In this document: piece by piece, positions 23,365-27,139 of the stretch
Numbering within the stretch: the first letter of the stretch is position 1
Layout of the letters: every line of letters starts with the position of its first letter
NCBI GenBank assembly: GCA_037176905.1
Contig: JBBBWG010006047.1
Span: 1-27,139 of the forward strand
DNA from: Azolla pinnata
Taxonomy: Eukaryota > Streptophyta > Polypodiopsida > Salviniales > Salviniaceae
Reading direction: 5' to 3'
DNA length: 27,139 nt
The notes under the pieces: generated by a model
Told to the model about the DNA's origin: nothing
Database searches by the model: none
The model's input: the letters and a program-made list of their open reading frames with translations, nothing else
Program-made: the position numbers and the translations under genes

Positions 23365-23461
23365 AGCAGCAGCAGCAGTAGTAGCAGCAGCCGTGGCAGT
23401 AGCAGTATGAGCAGTAGCAGTAGCAGTAGGAGCAGTAGCAGTAGCAGTAGCAGTAGCAGCA
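23365..23461. repeat. (AGC/AGT)n trinucleotide repeat
   Basis: A 97-bp tract of AGC and AGT triplets, with a few interruptions, downstream of the GRP gene. In one plus frame it reads as polyserine, which is not taken as coding. Confidence 0.95.
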
Positions 23462-23625
23462 GATCCTTAAAAAAGGAGGCTGAAATCAAAGAAACAGTAT
23501 CTCGACGGACCGGTATTGTCTCTCTTAGGCATTACAAGAGCTTAATAAGCAAATCCAATGAAAGCAGTCAGGGCCAAAAACAGAAGAAATCCCCACCAGA
23601 AGAAACCCAAATGCGAATATGTCAG

Positions 23626-25237
23626 CTACCAGCCGCCACCGGACTTGCCACCATATCCACCACCACTGTCATTCCTATCCCTACCACCACCATAGCCACC
23701 ACCGCCACCAGCACCACCAGCAGAGCCATAGCCGCCCCCAGATCGGCCATTACCATAGCTGTCACCTCCTTCATATCTAGAGCCCCCACCATAGCCACCA
23801 CCACCACCCCCACCTCCAGAGCCCCTGTAGCCACCACCTCCTGACCCACCACCATAGCCACCACCTCCAGAGCCCCTGTACCCACCTCCTCCACCACCGG
23901 AGCCTCGGTAACCGCCCCCACCCCCACCTCTGTAACCGCCATCTCCTCCACCACCACCAGAGCCTCGGTAACCTCCCCCCCCACCACCACCAGACCTTGC
24001 TTGGGCCTGGTTCACTGTGATGCTGCGCCCGTCTAGCTCCTTGCCATTCATTGAGTCAATTGCATCCAGCATCGACTGCTCGTCGGCGAATGTCACAAAC
24101 CCAAACCCCCTCGACCTCCCTGTTTCACGGTCGTTGATGATCTGCCGACAATCGTGAACATCACACAACAAATCAACATACATATACACACACCCACCCA
24201 CCCACACACACACACACATACATGACGAAGGTCTAATCCATCACTCCCCTTCGCAATCCCCTCCCTTCACAGCTTTATCAGTCGGTGTTGTTCACAGGGC
24301 TACGACATACGTATAGAGAGTCTCCATATTCACGTGACATTTTTGACAGAAAAATCTAGAACCAAAGACCCTTACACTTTATTTCCTTCTCCTTTTACCC
24401 GTTTGCGTGAAGGATGTCCACAAGCCTGCCTATATCCCATGCAACTATCTATTTTCCTTTCTCGTGCCAGGCACCAGTAACAAATATGCCTTCCCAAAGG
24501 TCCGAACAAACAGCTATCAGTTATGATATGTTCTCATCAACTGCCCTTCTCAAAAGGAAGTTTCTGAGAAAGCTTCAAGCTTCTTCGTCTCTCGGCTACA
24601 AAACTTCTCAGAAAGCTCCTCTTTCTCTACTTCTAGCTATAATCCATAAGGAGCAAGGACGAAGAGAAGGGAAAGGAGGGGGATGGAGAGCTGCACAACG
24701 TATGCCATTTTCAGTCTCAGGGGCATCCGATGTCCAGGATCTGATGGGCTACCACTTACTTCTAATCGGGAAAGGAAAATCGGAGGGGGACAGACAACCT
24801 TCGAAGAGAACATACCCTTTCTCTGTGTGACCATGTCCAGAGCGACAAATAACTCTTGTCGGTCGCTGTCGCTGTTACACCCCGCCCCACCCCCCAACAT
24901 ACCAAAATGCATCAGCAAAATGGAAGCTTGGGAGCACAAATAGACGCTCCCCTCTTCAATAAGAAGGTGACATGAACGCAATGAGAAGGAAGGAAAGGGA
25001 GGGAGGGGGGAAAGATCTTCCGATCAGTGCCTTACTGACGCTCTTTCTCGCTCTGTGTCTCTCCCATGGGATCTCTAGGAAAGAAGAAGGGTACTGAGAT
25101 TAGAGGGAGAGAGCGGATGATACCTTGGAATCTACGATTTCGCCATAGGGTTGGAAGGCAGCTCGGAGGCCCTCGTCGTCAGTGGCCCAGGCGAGACCGC
25201 CGACGAAGCACCGGAATTCAACATCAGCTGCAGACAT
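23626..25237 (-). CDS. Glycine-rich RNA-binding protein, GRP7/GRP8 type
   Basis: Two exons, 25124-25237 and 23626-24141, phase 0, give 209 residues. The start [20 protein letters not shown] aligns residue for residue with the Arabidopsis GRP7 N-terminus. One RRM covers about residues 8-85, with RNP2-like CFVGGL (10-15) and RNP1 RGFGFVTF (49-56). Arg47 and Arg49, reported in Arabidopsis GRP7 as HopU1 ADP-ribosylation sites, are both present. Residues 88-209 are glycine-rich, built from YRGSGGGG-like units, and the protein ends [11 protein letters not shown]. The tail is longer than in GRP7 (about 176 residues in total). The family binds pre-mRNA and mRNA in nucleus and cytoplasm and acts in cold, circadian and immune responses. 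The 982-bp intron splits the RRM at the family's usual position, after DSK, and holds a (CA)n tract at about 24182-24219. A CT-rich leader and a telo-box (25324-25332) lie upstream. Confidence 0.95.
24754..24759 (-). other. Candidate cryptic 5' splice site in GRP intron
   Basis: On the gene strand the intron contains AGAA/GTAAGTGG, with GTAAGT read from 24759 to 24754, about 365 bp into the intron and a closer consensus match than the annotated donor (AAG/GTATCA). Use of it would retain the first part of the intron, where the exon 1 frame meets a TAA after seven extra codons. Arabidopsis GRP7/GRP8 are known to use such a mid-intron donor for negative autoregulation. Use here is inferred. Confidence 0.4.
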
Positions 25238-26378
25238 GGCAGAGGGAACGGAAGGAAAACGAAGAAGAAACGGGAGGAGGCCAGAAGAAGATGAAAAAGA
25301 AGAAGAAGAGGAGGAGGAGGAGGAAACCCTAACTTGAGATTTTTAGGTTTTATCTAATTACCGAAATGCCCTTGGACTTGTATCTATACTATTTGAGCTC
25401 TAAACTTTGGAGCCAAAGCAGTGTAGTTACATTGCCAATTACGATCGTGTGGTCAAAGGGGTGCTTTGGCATCGACAATCGATCCCCAATTTAGGTCACA
25501 TTTTGCATCTGTGGAGTGAGCAACGTAACTGCAAGTGCAGATGCATCGAAACCTGCTCCAAAATAGAAGGTACATACATACATACCCTTCAACGAAGTAC
25601 TGTAAATATCGAGACCATTGATACACATGATAAACTATGACTCACAACAACTTCCAGTGTCTTGTTTCACAACAACTATGATGCATGATATGAAGAACAA
25701 GAAGGCTAGATAGATACATACATTTGAAGAAGAAGAAGAATCAAGAAACAAATAAAAGTAAGACAGGCATAGTGGATAAGTCTATCGCTTTGCATTTTTT
25801 TTATAACTTTTGTTCTTGCTTCTTTTCCCCCTTGAGCTACTTTTCTTTCTCTCTTTTTGTTTTATGCTAACAAACCACTCCACGGTCTATATAAGGAGTG
25901 AGTGGTTGAGATATCAGGGGGGCAGGTTCAAAAGTTAAATTCTAAATCTTATATCCTAAACCTATGATATCTAAACCCTAAATCCTTTTTTTTAAAAACA
26001 AGATCCTTCATTAGTAAAGAAATGACACAAATGAAGATCAACTAAATTGATCAGCATACACATCGTAAGATACCTAGGATAACAAAACTAGTTATAAAAA
26101 TTATGGTGCAAAAAGAATAACTCTCAGACTACATCATCTCAATCTTATATCTTACCAGCAACCCACCTTGGATGGTAATAGTAACAATGTGTACCTTAGA
26201 ATTACATATCCTTAGACTTTGTTCAACTCTCCTCCATTCTTACGACAAAGATGATACCTTTAACAGCCAACTAGGAGTAGCATAATTCCATTTTAAGCCT
26301 TGTGACATCCTTGTATAGAATCGAAAAAGAAACTATAACCTATGGAATTTCCTTCTTTTTTGAGTTGTTTTATCAAAT

Positions 26379-26880
26379 ATACCAATTATAACATTCAATT
26401 GACCTTTCAAGACATGTAACATTTTTGTGCATATAACTTGCACTATTTCCACAATAGGAACCTGTAACTTTTGAAAGATTATTATTGCAATCTTACTTTC
26501 CAAATTGTCCACATATAGACATTGAAGCTAGTAGATCCCTATACCTTATCCTTTTGTAAGGTTGCACCACCTTCCCAGTCATATGACAAACGAACCAACT
26601 TAGGCACCCCATCATGAAGAGAAATGGTTGAATCAAAAGGCAATCTTTCATATCATGCAAATATTTCAAACAAGAATATAGATATACCAATTATAGCTCC
26701 CATTGACCTTTCAAAACATTTAACATTTATATCCATATAACTTGCATGGTTTTTGTAGGTGGAACCTGTAAAGACCATTATGTATCTTGCTTTCTAAATT
26801 GCCCACATAGACACAAAGTTATAAGATCCTATAACTTCTTTAACGTTGCTCCACCTTCCCAGTCACATGACAAACGAGCT
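26379..26880. repeat. Imperfect direct duplication, about 200-220 bp per copy
   Basis: Copy 1 (26379-26597) and copy 2 (26683-26880) share, in order, ataccaattata, ttgacctttcaa, catataacttgca, ggaacctgtaa, caccttcccagtca and atgacaaacga. The offset shrinks from about 304 to 284 bp along the copies, so indels have accumulated. The source family is not recognised. Confidence 0.8.
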
Positions 26881-27063
26881 AATTTTTTTTCCAAAAAAAG
26901 ATTTATCATTAGTAAAAAGAAGTCATATACAAATATATAAGAGTTTTGAGAGATTCCTTACCTCTCTATACATATACGCGAAATTAAATTTTCTTCCTAA
27001 ATGACAGGAACATATATATGTGATCTAAACTACCCGGAGCCATGCTCCAAACTGTAAACTTGG

Positions 27064-27117
27064 TGTTAGCCCTTCCGGGGAAAGACTAAGACTTTACGTG
27101 GGTTAAGACGAATGGTA
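27064..27117 (-). repeat. Dispersed repeat, copy B (inverted partner of 59-112)
   Basis: The reverse complement matches 59-112 at about 87% by eye, including taccattc, acccacg, agtcttagtcttt and ggctaaca. It probably continues past the window edge, as an aagtgga motif is shared a little further out. Confidence 0.75.
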
Positions 27118-27139
27118 TGTTGCTATGTCCACTTGTAGG

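Larger units (their letters stand above)
21561..23625. other. Gene-free region, possible LTR remnant plus unknown DNA
   Basis: About 21.6-22.2 kb may be 3' LTR sequence of the Gypsy element: it follows the integrase tail directly and contains a transcript-end-like section near 22.0-22.15 kb. No second copy is available to prove it. From 22.2 to 23.2 kb I recognise nothing; a hydrophobic 100-codon minus frame at 22722-23024 has no family resemblance. Microsatellites occupy 23253-23461, and 23462-23625 is probably the GRP gene's 3' UTR. Confidence 0.5.
25238..27139. other. Gene-free region: GRP upstream DNA and AT-rich repeats
   Basis: About 25238-25400 is the GRP leader and proximal promoter: CT-rich on the gene strand with a telo-box at 25324-25332. 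A plus-strand TATA-like ctatataagg occurs near 25886 but no gene follows it. From about 25.98 kb the DNA is repeat-like: a phrase with cattagtaaa appears at 25984-26027 and again at 26882-26925, and a larger imperfect duplication fills 26379-26880. No coding exon was found. Confidence 0.5.

Noticed and set aside
23407-23844. Plus-strand Ser/Thr-rich frame
   Set aside because: It is the AGC/AGT microsatellite plus the antisense of the GRP glycine-rich exon.
24637-24981. 114-codon minus frame inside the GRP intron
   Set aside because: It shows no family resemblance and lies wholly within a well-supported intron.
25880-25900. Plus-strand TATA-like promoter (ctatataagg)
   Set aside because: No coding exon or transcript-like sequence follows in the next 1.2 kb.

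Overview
The window looks like nuclear DNA of a land plant. Four host genes can be reconstructed, all on the minus strand, and all have plant-type exon structures with GT-AG introns. They sit among decayed Ty3/Gypsy retroelement DNA, microsatellites and TTTAGGG-type (plant telomere) repeats. The species cannot be fixed from sequence alone. The unusual HKT transporter, with pore loops close to the bacterial KtrB/Trk pattern, makes a lineage outside the familiar crop angiosperms (lycophyte, fern, moss or gymnosperm) worth considering; that is inference.

Layout. 1-1.9 kb: AT-rich, no gene, decayed repeats. 1.9-4.1 kb: a five-exon gene for a paired CBS-domain (Bateman module) protein, with minisatellites in two introns. 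4.1-6.9 kb: intergenic, with a G-box/RY cluster upstream of the CBS gene. 6.9-10.9 kb: a 13-exon gene for the mitochondrial dihydrolipoyl succinyltransferase (E2) of 2-oxoglutarate dehydrogenase; all exon phases close into a 469-residue protein that includes two very small 5' exons. 11.1-11.5 kb: about 320 bp of degenerate telomere-type repeat directly upstream of the E2 gene. 11.5-13.4 kb: no host gene, but a decayed Gypsy reverse-transcriptase fragment. 13.4-17.2 kb: a three-exon gene for an HKT/Trk-family Na+/K+ transporter of 744 residues, much longer than usual. 17.2-18.2 kb: HKT upstream region with a 66-bp (GA)n tract. 18.3-21.6 kb: a broken Ty3/Gypsy element on the plus strand, possibly with LTR sequence to about 22.2 kb. 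21.6-23.6 kb: no recognised gene. 23.6-25.2 kb: a two-exon gene for a GRP7/GRP8-type glycine-rich RNA-binding protein with a 982-bp intron. 25.2-27.1 kb: AT-rich repeats, including an imperfect tandem duplication. The last 54 bp of recognisable repeat (27064-27117) is an inverted relative of 59-112 at the window start.

The four host genes do not form a pathway: one is central mitochondrial metabolism, one ion transport, one probable adenosine-ligand sensing and one RNA processing. They share a minus orientation, and three of them carry AAACCCTA-type telo-boxes close to the start codon. The most interesting items are the divergent HKT with its extended, phosphosite-bearing cytosolic loop, the telomere-like block at the E2 promoter, and a cryptic mid-intron donor in the GRP gene that fits the splicing autoregulation known for this family. 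I found no sign of a new multi-gene system.
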